DNA of 51,631 nt. Source: Candidatus Harrisonbacteria bacterium (lineage in GTDB: Bacteria > Patescibacteriota > Minisyncoccia > UBA6257 > UBA11618). The notes under the pieces are model-generated. The model saw nothing but the letters and a program-made list of their open reading frames with translations. It had not been told where the DNA came from and did not search any database. A program made the translations under genes and the position numbers. The DNA lies in the NCBI GenBank assembly GCA_023244835.1, contig JAHFLN010000003.1, forward strand, positions 1 through 51,631. The letters are read 5' to 3'. Positions 1 to 7,518 of this stretch are shown piece by piece; within the stretch, counting starts at the first letter, position 1; each line of letters opens with the position of its first letter.

Positions 1-854
1 AGCCGTTCGCCTTCGAGGGCGGCCAGCGTTCGCGTATCGCGACAGACGCGATCGCGAAGATCAAGGAAAAGGTTGACGCGCTGATCGTGATCCCGAACGA
101 CCGTATTTTTTCCATAATTAACAAAGAGACGTCGATCATCAAGGCGTTCGAAGCGATCGACGAGGTGCTGAAGAACGCGGTCTTGGGGATTGCGGAGCTC
201 ATCACAATGCCGGGTATTGTGAACGTGGACTTTGCCGACGTGAAGGCGATCATGCAGAATGCGGGATCGGCGATCGTCGGCATCGGCACGGCGAGCGGCA
301 AGGATCGCGCGGCGGTCGCGGTTGCCCAGGCCGTGAATTCGCCGCTCCTCGAAACCGCGATAGACGGCGCGCGGGGCGTGCTTTTCTCGGTGTCTGGCAG
401 TCGCGACCTAAAGATGAGTGAAATTCATGATGTGGCGAAGGCAATTACGGATGCGGCGGATCCCTCGGCGAAGATCATCTTCGGCGCATATCATGATCGG
501 AAACTTCGCCAGGGCATGCTGAAGGTCACGATGATCGCGACGTCCTTCGGAGAAGGCGGCCCTCTGTCTCGGAAGTCAGAGCAGTCGGTGATGAACCTAT
601 TCGGCGAGAAGGTCGGCGCGCTTGCCGAATCACCTTTGTTTTCACGCCCCGAAACGCTTAAAGAATCGCGGGGAAAAGATCGCGACGCGTCGCCGCGCGA
701 GCAGGTCGCAGTGCCCGTCGTTTCAGTGAATACGAAGCGTGAGTCATCGAAGCCTATGCCAAAAGAAAAGGAAAAAGAGAAGGAGGAGGATGCGGAAAAA
801 AAATGGTTCGACTTTTTGGATATACCGGCTTTTCAGCGCAAGAAGAAGAAATAA
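1..854 (+). CDS. ftsZ: Cell division protein FtsZ, C-terminal part (5' end outside window)
   Basis: The reading frame is open from base 3 and ends at TAA 852-854, so the GTP-binding half lies upstream of the window. Visible are the stretch PFAFEG, the T7-loop region with NVDFADVKAIM (family catalytic DxxD-type loop contacting the next subunit), GARGVLF, and the C-terminal FtsZ domain with AADPSAKIIFGA. A charged Lys/Glu-rich linker (roughly bases 650-810) leads to the terminal peptide DIPAFQRKKKK, which matches the conserved tail that docks FtsZ to membrane anchors. FtsZ polymerises into the cytokinetic ring on the inner face of the membrane. An in-frame ATG at base 87 is internal and not the start. 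The identification is firm; only the 5' extent is unknown. Confidence 0.96.
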   Translation, partial: PFAFEGGQRSRIATDAIAKIKEKVDALIVIPNDRIFSIINKETSIIKAFEAIDEVLKNAVLGIAELITMPGIVNVDFADVKAIMQNAGSAIVGIGTASGKDRAAVAVAQAVNSPLLETAIDGARGVLFSVSGSRDLKMSEIHDVAKAITDAADPSAKIIFGAYHDRKLRQGMLKVTMIATSFGEGGPLSRKSEQSVMNLFGEKVGALAESPLFSRPETLKESRGKDRDASPREQVAVPVVSVNTKRESSKPMPKEKEKEKEEDAEKKWFDFLDIPAFQRKKKK

Positions 855-880
855 GAAGGTTTCAGGCGGAGCGTATTATA

Positions 881-910
881 TTGACATTTTACATATAAAT
901 AGGGTATATT
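881..910 (+). promoter_or_regulatory. Sigma70-type promoter for the M15 peptidase gene
   Basis: TTGACA (881-886), an 18 nt spacer and TATATT (905-910). The transcript would start near 917, giving a leader of about 70 nt that ends in GGAGGT (978-983) before the ATG at 990. Confidence 0.7.
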
Positions 911-989
911 ATACGCGTTACGATCATTGATATATAAATGTGGCGCGCGTGCGCTGCAGCAGGCATTCCAAAGAATCGGAGGTGTGACG

Positions 990-1556
990 ATGTCGAGAAT
1001 TCTCGATAGCGGTATGGGGAGGATCGAGGCTCTTATGGGGAATCCCGCGCGTGACCAATGCCCCGGGGAAATTCTGGATATGCAAGCGCTCGTATCCGTG
1101 CGATATTATTCGTTCGACGGGCTGCTCCACGAGGGGCGGATCCTCGTCGATCGGCGACTCGCGCTGGATATCTCCACGGTCTTCGCGGCGATCGAGCGGG
1201 AGCGGTTTCCGGTTATGAGCGCGATTCCGGTTGCGGATGCGCGTATCGGCTGGAGCGACGACGTGTCGATGGCCCTGAATAACAGTTCGGGGTTCAACTA
1301 CCGTCCGATCACGGGAGGCGGAACGAAGGTGTCGGCGCATGCCCTGGGGCAGGCGATTGACATCAATCCGCTCTTGAATCCGTATGTGAGCCCTGCAGGG
1401 GTCGTGAGTCCTCCGGGCGCGGTGCGGGATGTCTCGAGGCCCGGAACGATTCTTGAGAATTCGTTCCTCGTGAAGCTGTTCGATGAATTCGGGTGGGAAT
1501 GGGGCGGGCGGTGGACGGACCGCGTCGACTGGCACCACTTCGAGAAGAGGTTGTAG
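990..1556 (+). CDS. M15-type D,D- or L,D-carboxypeptidase/endopeptidase
   Basis: A 188-residue protein. The start at 990 is chosen because GGAGGT sits 6 nt upstream; the frame stays open further 5' but without a ribosome site. The motif SAHALGQAIDI (near residue 115) supplies the His and Asp zinc ligands typical of M15 (VanY / Ala-Glu peptidase) enzymes, and DWHHFEK at the C-terminus supplies the third His. Family members cut peptide crosslinks or stems in peptidoglycan. No clear signal peptide is seen, so it may act intracellularly or leave by another route. The gene stands alone between ftsZ and nrdJ with its own promoter and terminator. The family is well supported; substrate specificity is not known. 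Confidence 0.85.
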   Translation: MSRILDSGMGRIEALMGNPARDQCPGEILDMQALVSVRYYSFDGLLHEGRILVDRRLALDISTVFAAIERERFPVMSAIPVADARIGWSDDVSMALNNSSGFNYRPITGGGTKVSAHALGQAIDINPLLNPYVSPAGVVSPPGAVRDVSRPGTILENSFLVKLFDEFGWEWGGRWTDRVDWHHFEKRL

Positions 1557-1599
1557 GGCAAATGCGGCGCGATGGTGCCGTATATGGCTCTCTTGACGC

Positions 1600-1637
1600 A
1601 AAAGGCTTTCCTGGAACACGGGAAAGCCTTTTCTTTT
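1600..1637 (+). terminator. Intrinsic terminator after the M15 peptidase gene
   Basis: Stem AAAGGCTTTCC / GGAAAGCCTTT with a short loop, followed by TTCTTTTT. Confidence 0.8.
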
Positions 1638-1699
1638 TGCCTAAAAAATGGGGGTATGCGATATTTTCCTTTGTCAAATTTCTGTGGATAAGTTTTTAT

Positions 1700-1727
1700 T
1701 TGTCGCCTGCGCCATCCCGTGTACTAT
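1700..1727 (+). promoter_or_regulatory. Promoter of nrdJ, probably giving a leaderless mRNA
   Basis: TTGTCG (1700-1705), 16 nt, TACTAT (1722-1727). The ATG at 1734 lies only 6 nt after the -10 box, so transcription would begin at or beside the start codon. Confidence 0.5.
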
Positions 1728-1733
1728 CAAGGC

Positions 1734-4010
1734 ATGGCAATCAACAAACCCTCCCAACATCGCTCCCCGAAGGCGATTTTTTCCTTCATTCGGAAGCGCG
1801 ACGGCCGTGTTGTCGCGTTCGACCAGTCGCGCATAACGAACGCCGTCCTGAAAGCGCTTATAGAAAGCGGGGAAGGGGGCATGCCAGAGGCGGAAAAGGT
1901 GTCGGACGCCGTCATTTCGGCAATGCTCAGGCGCAGGACGCCCGAAAGCGTGCCGGGTATCGAGGACATCCAGGACGTGGTGGAGACCCAGCTCATCCTT
2001 CTCGATTACGCGAAGACGGCGAAGTCCTACATCCTCTATCGCTATGACCGTATGAAGCTCCGCGAAGAGGCGCGCGAGGTTCCCGAGCACGTGAAGAAGC
2101 TCGTGAAGGAGTCAAAGCAGTATTTTAGGAACCCGCTTTCAGAATTCATCTATTACCGCACCTATTCGCGGTGGATGGAGAGCGAGGGGCGGCGCGAGAC
2201 ATGGATCGAGACGGTAGACCGCTATATGTCCTTCATGCGCGAGCGGATGGAAGATGCCATAACGCCGCGAGAATACGCCGATATTCGCGAAGGGATACTG
2301 CGCCAGGAATCGATGCCCTCGATGCGGCTCCTCTGGGCCGCGGGCAAGGCGGCGCGCGCGAACAACGCGGCGGCGTTCAACTGCTCATTCGTGGCCCCCA
2401 CGAAGCTCGAGGACTTTGCGGAGATCATGTTCCTTGCCATGTCCGGCTGCGGGGTGGGATATTCGGTCGAAAGCCAGAGCGTGCACCAGTTGCCGCAGAT
2501 CAAGCGGCAAACGGGCAAGTTCTCGCCGACGCACGTGGTCGCTGACAGTAAGGAGGGCTGGTGCGACGCGGTAACGGCCGGCTTGAAATCGTGGTTTTCC
2601 GGCAAGGATATTAAGTTCGATTTCTCGCGCGTACGACCCCAAGGGGCGCGGTTGAACACTATGGGCGGCAAGGCGTCCGGCCCCGCGCCGCTCCAGTCGC
2701 TTTTGGAAATGATACGCAACAAGGTGCTCGCGAAACAGAATCGGCGCCTGTCGACGATCGACGTGCACGACGTGATCTGCAAGATTGGGGAAGTGGTTGT
2801 GGTAGGCGGCGTACGCCGCACCGCGCTTATTTCCTTGTCCGACCTAAACGACGAGGATCTTCGTCACGCGAAGGACGGCGCCTTCTATATAAAGGAGCCC
2901 CAGCGCGCGATGGCGAACAATTCGGCAGTCTATCTCGAGAAGCCGAGCGCCGTGGAATTTATGGAGGAGTGGCTCGCGCTCGCTAGGAGCGGTAGTGGAG
3001 AGCGGGGAATATTCAACCGCGGCGGCCTCCAGCACCAGATGCCCGCGCGTCGTTTCGCCGCGTCGAAGAAGCATCTCGCGATGACGGGTACGAACCCGTG
3101 CGGCGAGATAACCTTACGCTCGAAAGAATTCTGCAACTTGTCTGAGGTGGTGTGCCGCAGGGAGGATACGGAGGAGTCTCTTATCAGGAAGATCCGCCTT
3201 GCGACATTACTCGGCACCTATCAGTGCATGCTTACGGACTATAAGTATATCGGTAAGGAATGGAAGAAGAACTGCGACGAGGAGCGCCTTTTAGGGGTGT
3301 CGCTTACGGGTCAGTGGGACTGCCCGGCCGTGCGGAGTCCGAAGGTTCTTTCGTATCTGCGCGAGGAGGCGATCCGGGTGAACGAGAAGTACGCGAAGAA
3401 GTTCGGTATCAATGCGTCGGCCTCGATCACGTGCGTGAAGCCCTCAGGAAACGTGTCTCAGCTTGTGGACGCCTCAAGCGGCATGCACCCGCGCCACGCC
3501 CCGCACTATATTCGCCGCGTGCGCATCGGCTCGAACGACAGCTTATTCCAGATGATGAAGGACCAGAAGGTCAACTATCATGCGGAAGTGGGGCAGTCGG
3601 TCGACAACGCATCGGTCTTCGTGCTCGACTTCCCGGTGCACGCGCCGAAAAGTTCGATTTACCGGAATGATCAAAGCGCCTTGGAACAGCTCGAATACTG
3701 GAAGATGGTCAAGGAGAACTACACCGAGCACAACCCGTCGGTAACGATCTCGGTCGGTGAGAACGAGTGGCTCATCGCGGCCGACTGGCTGTATAAGAAC
3801 TGGGATATGATCGGCGGACTCTCGTTCCTCCCTCGCGACAACCACGTTTACACCTTGGCGCCGTACGAGGGAATCGACGAGGCGAAGTATAAGGAGCTCG
3901 CGGGACAATTCCCGAACATAGACTTCTCGCAGATCGTGCGCTACGAGCGCGACGACCAAACGCAGGGCTCGAAGGAAGCGGCCTGCGTGGCGGGCGTCTG
4001 CGAGATATAG
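1734..4010 (+). CDS. nrdJ: Adenosylcobalamin-dependent class II ribonucleotide reductase
   Basis: A 758-residue enzyme reducing ribonucleotides to deoxyribonucleotides for DNA synthesis, using B12 to make the thiyl radical. An ATP-cone allosteric domain occupies about residues 10-105. The family cysteines are present: FNCSF (Cys about 217), NPCGEI (Cys about 456) and FCNL 11 residues later (Cys 467), matching the spacing of the radical and redox cysteines in the Lactobacillus enzyme, and the C-terminal CVAGVC pair that re-reduces the active site. A GTG at 1719 is in frame, but the ATG at 1734 fits the -10 box better. No NrdB-type subunit is adjacent, as expected for class II. The cell would need B12 from outside; no B12 genes are seen here. 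Confidence 0.95.
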   Translation: MAINKPSQHRSPKAIFSFIRKRDGRVVAFDQSRITNAVLKALIESGEGGMPEAEKVSDAVISAMLRRRTPESVPGIEDIQDVVETQLILLDYAKTAKSYILYRYDRMKLREEAREVPEHVKKLVKESKQYFRNPLSEFIYYRTYSRWMESEGRRETWIETVDRYMSFMRERMEDAITPREYADIREGILRQESMPSMRLLWAAGKAARANNAAAFNCSFVAPTKLEDFAEIMFLAMSGCGVGYSVESQSVHQLPQIKRQTGKFSPTHVVADSKEGWCDAVTAGLKSWFSGKDIKFDFSRVRPQGARLNTMGGKASGPAPLQSLLEMIRNKVLAKQNRRLSTIDVHDVICKIGEVVVVGGVRRTALISLSDLNDEDLRHAKDGAFYIKEPQRAMANNSAVYLEKPSAVEFMEEWLALARSGSGERGIFNRGGLQHQMPARRFAASKKHLAMTGTNPCGEITLRSKEFCNLSEVVCRREDTEESLIRKIRLATLLGTYQCMLTDYKYIGKEWKKNCDEERLLGVSLTGQWDCPAVRSPKVLSYLREEAIRVNEKYAKKFGINASASITCVKPSGNVSQLVDASSGMHPRHAPHYIRRVRIGSNDSLFQMMKDQKVNYHAEVGQSVDNASVFVLDFPVHAPKSSIYRNDQSALEQLEYWKMVKENYTEHNPSVTISVGENEWLIAADWLYKNWDMIGGLSFLPRDNHVYTLAPYEGIDEAKYKELAGQFPNIDFSQIVRYERDDQTQGSKEAACVAGVCEI

Positions 4011-4017
4011 ATCAAAT

Positions 4018-4046
4018 AAAATACCGGCCGTACGGCCGGTATTTTA
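4018..4046. terminator. Bidirectional terminator between nrdJ and the DsbA-like gene
   Basis: AAATACCGGCCG pairs with CGGCCGGTATTT almost perfectly, with A-rich and T-rich flanks on both sides, so it can serve both convergent genes. Confidence 0.85.
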
Positions 4047-4060
4047 TTGTTTGGTTATAT

Positions 4061-4759
4061 CTATTTCTTTAACGCTATATCGATCATCTTCGTAATTTCC
4101 TCGATTGGCTGAGCGCCATTGATAGAGTACTTCTTCCCGTCCGGGCCGACGAGGATGCTCCACGGGGTGCCTTGTGCGCCCGTCGCGATCGCGTTGTCTC
4201 GCTGCTCGTTGATCGTTTTCTCAACATCCGTGCTCGCTTGGCAGGCCGCGAACTGTGCCGCATCAAGCTTTAAGCCGGCCGCGATCTTTCCAAGTTCCGC
4301 GGGATCGAGCTGGTCATTCGAGGGCGTCGCGGCGTAGACCGCGTCGATGTACTGCCAGAAGGCGTTTTGGCCGCCGAGCTTCGCCGCGCATTCGGTCGCC
4401 TTAGCCTCATCGAAGGATTTCTGGTGTAGTTCCTTGATCGGGAAGTGGCGATAGACCCATGCGACTTTCCCGTCATATTTCTTCATAATGTCCTGCATCG
4501 TCATATGGAACCGCTTGCAGAAGGGGCATTCGGTGTCCGAATATTCGACGATCGTGAAGGCCGGCTTCGCCGCGCCGCGGATATGGTCGTTCGGGCCGAC
4601 CGGGGCCATTGCATCGAGGTTTCCCGTTACTGTGTCGACCGCGGAGGCGGGTTGTGGTCCGCTCGATTTCCCGATGCTCCATACGATCGCTCCCGCGACC
4701 ACGATGCCCGCAATGATAATTGCCGCAGGCACGGCATAACTAGTGTTCTTGGTTTCCAT
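4061..4759 (-). CDS. DsbA-family thiol-disulfide oxidoreductase, membrane-anchored
   Basis: A 232-residue protein with one N-terminal membrane segment (about residues 10-30) and an extracytoplasmic thioredoxin-like domain of the Thioredoxin_4/DsbA type. The catalytic pair is in TECPFCKRFH (CPFC). The C-terminal part GAQGTPWSILVG contains the cis-Pro loop expected opposite the CxxC. Such proteins introduce or shuffle disulfides in exported proteins; the DsbB-like protein at 41460 is the natural re-oxidising partner, although it lies far away in the window. The ATG at 4759 lies 8 nt after a TACGCT box, consistent with a leaderless message. Family call firm; oxidase versus isomerase role not decided. 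Confidence 0.9.
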   Translation of the reverse strand: METKNTSYAVPAAIIIAGIVVAGAIVWSIGKSSGPQPASAVDTVTGNLDAMAPVGPNDHIRGAAKPAFTIVEYSDTECPFCKRFHMTMQDIMKKYDGKVAWVYRHFPIKELHQKSFDEAKATECAAKLGGQNAFWQYIDAVYAATPSNDQLDPAELGKIAAGLKLDAAQFAACQASTDVEKTINEQRDNAIATGAQGTPWSILVGPDGKKYSINGAQPIEEITKMIDIALKK

Positions 4760-4767
4760 ATGGATAG

Positions 4768-4797
4768 AGCGTATCAGAGGGGGGTGGGATTAGGCAA
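4768..4797 (-). promoter_or_regulatory. Promoter of the DsbA-like gene (leaderless type)
   Basis: On the minus strand TTGCCT (4797-4792), 18 nt, TACGCT (4773-4768), then 8 nt to the ATG. It overlaps the T-tract of the upstream gene's terminator. Confidence 0.5.
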
Positions 4798-4853
4798 TAA
4801 AAAAACCGCCGGACCCCTAGCTCGCATGATGTATGCGAGTTTCGGGATCCGGC
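4798..4853 (-). terminator. Terminator of the small Cys-protein gene
   Basis: Minus-strand hairpin: outer stem GCCGGA/TCCGGC and inner stem CTCGCAT/ATGCGAG, followed by TTTTTTT. Confidence 0.8.
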
Positions 4854-4877
4854 AGCGACCGGCTTCATAGGTGTCAA

Positions 4878-5207
4878 TCAGGCTTGGGTTCTCGTGATGG
4901 CCTGCAAGGCATCGCGCTTGCAGAGTTTCACGCCAGGCAGCGCGGCGGTTCTGCAGCACGTTGTGCAGAGACTGTCCGTTTCCACCGTCGTGTGGTGGAT
5001 CGCATGGATGGCGGCATGGCGCTCATCGTCCGATAGACGCCTGCGGCTATGCGTGCCGAGAAGCAGCGCTCGGAATGAGGGCAGTCCTCGGTTGTAGGCA
5101 TGTCGCAGTTCGGCCGCGCGGGCATCGTCGGCATTCCATGCGATTGAGCCATCATCGTTTGCCGGCAACTCCTCTAGTAGGAGTGCCTCAAGGGGCGGAA
5201 TTGTCAT
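4878..5207 (-). CDS. Hypothetical small protein with a C-terminal Cys cluster
   Basis: A 109-residue product, not recognised. The frame remains open far upstream into the divergent methyltransferase gene, but the ATG at 5207 is preferred because AAGGAG lies upstream (about 14 nt) and the sequence beyond runs antisense to a real gene. Residues about 80-95 carry SLCTTCC followed by another Cys, which could bind a metal or form disulfides. Its own terminator at 4798-4853 supports a real transcription unit. Function unknown. Confidence 0.5.
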   Translation of the reverse strand: MTIPPLEALLLEELPANDDGSIAWNADDARAAELRHAYNRGLPSFRALLLGTHSRRRLSDDERHAAIHAIHHTTVETDSLCTTCCRTAALPGVKLCKRDALQAITRTQA

Positions 5208-5298
5208 CGATCTCACCGAATTCTCCTTGTCGAAAAAGTGCGGGAACTGTCTGAGAGATGGTATTATATCACGGTATTCTGATAAATGCAAGATAACT

Positions 5299-5565
5299 AT
5301 GGCATTCAAGGATGACGTGATGCGGGTTGTGCGGGAGATACCGCGCGGCTCCGCACGCACGTATAAGCAGGTCGCAGTCCTGGCAGGTAAGCCGAAGGCA
5401 TATCGCGCGGTTGGGACTATTTTGAAAACGAACTTCGATCCTGCGATACCGTGCCATCGCGTGATCCGTTCTGACGGGAAGCCGGGGGAGTACAACCGCG
5501 GCGCGAAAAAGAAAGTTGAATTATTGCGTGAGGAAGGGTACTATGGAAAGCGTAATCCGGAGTAG
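5299..5565 (+). CDS. O6-alkylguanine-DNA alkyltransferase, catalytic domain only
   Basis: An 88-residue protein matching the DNA-binding/catalytic domain of MGMT (Ogt). The acceptor motif IPCHRVIRSDG keeps the reactive Cys, so it should be a true methyltransferase rather than an alkyltransferase-like protein, in which Trp replaces Cys. It transfers alkyl groups from O6-guanine to itself, once per molecule. The RNaseH-like N-terminal domain of Ada/Ogt is absent, common in compact members. The start ATG at 5299 precedes MAFKDDVMRVV; an upstream frame extension overlaps the divergent gene's promoter area. The last 10 bases, including the stop codon, lie within the tRNA-Asn gene. Confidence 0.88.
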   Translation: MAFKDDVMRVVREIPRGSARTYKQVAVLAGKPKAYRAVGTILKTNFDPAIPCHRVIRSDGKPGEYNRGAKKKVELLREEGYYGKRNPE

Positions 5566-5627
5566 TTCAATGGTAGAACGCCTCGCTGTTAACGAGGATG
5601 TCGTAGGTTCGATCCCTACCTCCGGAG
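5556..5627 (+). tRNA. tRNA-Asn (anticodon GTT)
   Basis: A 72 nt cloverleaf: acceptor TCCGGAG / CTCCGGA, D-arm with AGTTCAATGGTAGAA, anticodon stem CTCGC around the loop CTGTTAA (anticodon GTT), T-arm GTAGG-TTCGATC-CCTAC, discriminator G. CCA is not encoded (the gene is followed by CAAG), so it must be added enzymatically. The 5' end overlaps the last 10 bases of the methyltransferase gene. Confidence 0.95.
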
Positions 5628-5662
5628 CAAGATATATAGTGAATAGCGGTGTGGGTAATTTA

Positions 5663-5692
5663 TTGTGTAATCAAGCGTCGTTATGATAGTAT
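5663..5692 (+). promoter_or_regulatory. Promoter of the hicBA module
   Basis: TTGTGT (5663-5668), 18 nt, TAGTAT (5687-5692), then 6 nt to the ATG at 5699; leaderless geometry. An alternative -10, TATGAT, lies at 5682-5687. Confidence 0.45.
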
Positions 5693-5698
5693 ATCCAT

Positions 5699-5923
5699 AT
5701 GAGTAAGTATCACTTTTCGATTATTATCGAGCAGGATTCCGATGGTTTTTTCGTTTCTTGCCCTGAATTACAGGGTTGTTATAGCCAAGGCGAGAGCTAT
5801 GAAGAGGCGCTGCTTAATATAAAAGACGCAATCAAGCTTCATTTGCAGGATCGCTTGGAAAATAAGGAGGGTGTTTCGATGGCACAGTCCGTGAGCTTGT
5901 CTACGGTAGAGGTTGCCGTATAA
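5699..5923 (+). CDS. hicB: HicB-family antitoxin
   Basis: A 74-residue protein with the HicB partial RNase-H-like fold signature: FSIIIEQDSDGFFVSCPELQG, then GESYEEALLNIKDAI. HicB proteins bind and neutralise HicA; this short form lacks an obvious C-terminal DNA-binding domain. The gene comes first in the pair, 5 nt before hicA, so antitoxin precedes toxin. The module lies in an A+T-richer stretch downstream of a tRNA gene, a common landing site for acquired DNA. Confidence 0.88.
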   Translation: MSKYHFSIIIEQDSDGFFVSCPELQGCYSQGESYEEALLNIKDAIKLHLQDRLENKEGVSMAQSVSLSTVEVAV

Positions 5924-5928
5924 GCGAT

Positions 5929-6153
5929 ATGCCCGAATTGCCGCGTATTACCGCTTCGGAAATAATAGCGGTTTTAGAGAAAGTCGGTTTTGTATGCACA
6001 AGGCAGAGCGGGAGCCATAAGATTTTCAAGAACGAAAAAGGATTGCGGGCTACGGTTCCATTTCATTCCGGCGCGATCCTGCACCCAAAGCTTTTAAAAA
6101 GCATCCTTCGCGAGGCGGATATGACCGTCGAGCGTTTAAAGGAATTACTGTAG
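5929..6153 (+). CDS. hicA: HicA-family mRNA interferase toxin
   Basis: A 74-residue double-stranded-RNA-binding-fold protein. The HicA signature is clear: ITASEIIAVLEKVGF near the N-terminus, then RQSGSHKIF containing the catalytic His, then the Pro-rich stretch and LKSILREADM. HicA cleaves mRNA when released from HicB. It is 5 nt downstream of hicB and should be co-transcribed. All key residues appear intact, so the module is likely functional. Confidence 0.9.
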   Translation: MPELPRITASEIIAVLEKVGFVCTRQSGSHKIFKNEKGLRATVPFHSGAILHPKLLKSILREADMTVERLKELL

Positions 6154-6176
6154 TGGGTAAAGGGAGCGGGGCAGCG

Positions 6177-6278
6177 ATTAATAAACTAAATCCGCTTCTG
6201 TGGGGATAAGTCAGGAATATAGATATACTGGGTATTTTTCTTAAAAAAAGTTCTAACATCCTCCACGATGCGGAGCCA
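6177..6278 (+). repeat. Dispersed direct repeat, copy A
   Basis: About 100 bp resembling 6863-6964, with the identical cores AGGAATATAGATAT and AACATCCTCCACGATGCGG. Together the two copies bracket the RelBE-like module. A partial third copy lies at 10931-10988. No coding potential is seen. Confidence 0.75.
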
Positions 6279-6314
6279 CGTTGGATGAAATTTTTTATCT
6301 AAAAAATCGTCTTA

Positions 6315-6343
6315 TTTACAGGTATGGTGTGATATCCTATCCT
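6315..6343 (+). promoter_or_regulatory. Promoter of the RelBE-like module (leaderless type)
   Basis: TTTACA (6315-6320), 17 nt, TATCCT (6338-6343), then 6 nt to the ATG at 6350. Confidence 0.5.
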
Positions 6344-6349
6344 TAATAT

Positions 6350-6565
6350 ATGGAAAAACAAAAAGTAAGCCCCGCTTTTCAGCAAGCTACGAAAGCTGTT
6401 GAAAAAATCAGGTCAGTATTACCAAAGCTCACCGAGTCTGAAAAAGCAACGTTGGAAATCTTGCTTGATGAAGAATCGCGCAATCACTTAGCGCAAAGCC
6501 TTAAGGACGCCAAGGAGGGTAATACCGTATCGTGGGAAGAAGCATTGAAAGAGCTTAAGAAGTAA
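6350..6565 (+). CDS. Putative antitoxin of a RelBE/ParDE-type module
   Basis: A 71-residue, highly charged, predicted mostly helical protein (KLTESEKATLEILLDEE, WEEALKELKK at the end). The sequence alone does not identify a family with certainty. The antitoxin role rests on its position: its stop overlaps the start of a RelE-like toxin by one base (TAATG), the typical translational coupling of such pairs. The C-terminal WEEALKEL resembles antitoxin tails that wrap toxins. The unit is enclosed by direct repeats A and B. Confidence 0.7.
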   Translation: MEKQKVSPAFQQATKAVEKIRSVLPKLTESEKATLEILLDEESRNHLAQSLKDAKEGNTVSWEEALKELKK

Positions 6566-6852
6566 TGCCGTATTTGATTCGGTTTACTACCTACGCTTTA
6601 AGATTGTTGAAAAAGACCCCGCCCAACTTACAACCATTACTAATCAAGGAGTTAGAAGTTATAAAACAAGCGCCTTATCAAGCGGCGCAATTAAGTGGAA
6701 AGTTTTCTTTTCTGCGCTCATGGCATGTATATCTGCGTGGCGTGCCCTATCGGATCGTGTATGAAGTGCAGGAAAATGGGAAAGAGATTCTCGTGCATGT
6801 GCTCGCTAAGCGTGCCGACGTCTATAAGTTACTTGAGCGTTTATATAAATAG
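6565..6852 (+). CDS. RelE/ParE-superfamily toxin
   Basis: A 95-residue basic protein with the RelE-fold pattern: an N-terminal strand, helices rich in Leu/Lys, then LSGKFSFLRSWHVYLRGVPYRIVYEVQENGK in the central sheet (basic and aromatic residues typical of the active surface), and a final strand ILVHVLAKRADVYKLLERL. RelE-type toxins cleave mRNA on ribosomes. It overlaps its putative antitoxin by one base. Whether it acts on mRNA or gyrase (ParE) cannot be told from sequence. Confidence 0.82.
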   Translation: MPYLIRFTTYALRLLKKTPPNLQPLLIKELEVIKQAPYQAAQLSGKFSFLRSWHVYLRGVPYRIVYEVQENGKEILVHVLAKRADVYKLLERLYK

Positions 6853-6862
6853 AGAAGAGATA

Positions 6863-6964
6863 CTCAATACGCTAAATCTACCCCTATAGAAACAGATCAG
6901 GAATATAGATATGCTCGGTATTTCCCCTGAAAAAAGTTTTAACATCCTCCACGATGCGGAGCCA
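6863..6964 (+). repeat. Dispersed direct repeat, copy B
   Basis: Second copy of the ~100 bp repeat, downstream of the RelBE-like module. Same cores as copy A, same orientation, about 686 bp away. The following 100 bp up to the Zur-like promoter hold a small inverted repeat (AGGATTA/TAATCCT, 6987-7006) and no gene. Confidence 0.75.
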
Positions 6965-7062
6965 AATAGGACGAGTAGGTTTGATGAGGATTATTTTCGT
7001 AATCCTATCGTGAAGTCAGGATTTTTTAGAACAGCGTAGTTTTTTATGCGATTCATGTTCTT

Positions 7063-7092
7063 TTGACAAATGCAAATAAGTTGCATTAAGAT
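7063..7092 (+). promoter_or_regulatory. Promoter and candidate Zur/Fur operator of the metallophore-like operon
   Basis: TTGACA (7063-7068), 18 nt, TAAGAT (7087-7092). The spacer is occupied by an inverted repeat AATGCAA-ATAAG-TTGCATT (7069-7087). A dimeric repressor bound there would block RNA polymerase; the first gene encodes a Fur-family protein, so autoregulation by metal is likely. The ATG at 7100 lies 7 nt after the -10 box. Confidence 0.65.
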
Positions 7093-7099
7093 GGAGGGC

Positions 7100-7513
7100 A
7101 TGAGTTCCGATCAATCGAAGGAGGTTGCGCATACATATCGCGCTACCCAAGCTCGAACATCCATAATTGCCGTCTTAACTGAGGGGAACGCTCCGCTTTC
7201 TGTCGGGGAGATTCTTGATGTTTTAAAAAAGAGGAAGTCGTGTCCGAATAAGACAACGGTATACCGCCAGCTCGCGACTCTCATAAGGCGGGATATGGTC
7301 AAAGAAGTTCAATTTACCGAAGGCGCGAAAAGATATGAAATGGCCGATACGGGCCATCATCACCATGTCGTTTGTACGCAATGCAAAAGAGTCGAGGATG
7401 TGACGGTGGAGGGGGATTTAGCCGCAGAAGAGAAGATGATTGCGAAGACGAAAAAGTTCAAGGCGTTGAGGCATTCGCTCGAATTTTACGGATTATGTCC
7501 GAAGTGCGCTTGA
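7100..7513 (+). CDS. Fur-family metalloregulator, probably Zur-like
   Basis: A 137-residue repressor. The N-terminal winged helix includes NKTTVYRQLATLIRRDMV; the metal-binding domain has HHHHVVCTQC (about residue 85-96) and CPKC at the C-terminus, the two CxxC pairs of the structural zinc site. In-frame ATGs at 7070 and 7091 lie inside the promoter, so 7100 is the start. It is followed after 5 nt by the nicotianamine-synthase-like gene and a COG0523 GTPase, a combination pointing to zinc starvation as the signal. Fur versus Zur versus Mur cannot be fixed from sequence alone; Zur is favoured by context. Confidence 0.85.
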   Translation: MSSDQSKEVAHTYRATQARTSIIAVLTEGNAPLSVGEILDVLKKRKSCPNKTTVYRQLATLIRRDMVKEVQFTEGAKRYEMADTGHHHHVVCTQCKRVEDVTVEGDLAAEEKMIAKTKKFKALRHSLEFYGLCPKCA

Positions 7514-7518
7514 AAGGT

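Noticed and set aside
924-1619. 231-codon minus-strand frame opposite the M15 gene
   Set aside because: Arg/Pro/His-rich composition of an antisense frame; the plus strand has clear catalytic motifs.
7070-7099. Earlier starts (7070, 7091) for the Zur-like gene
   Set aside because: Both lie within the promoter (spacer and -10 box), so they would not be in the transcript.
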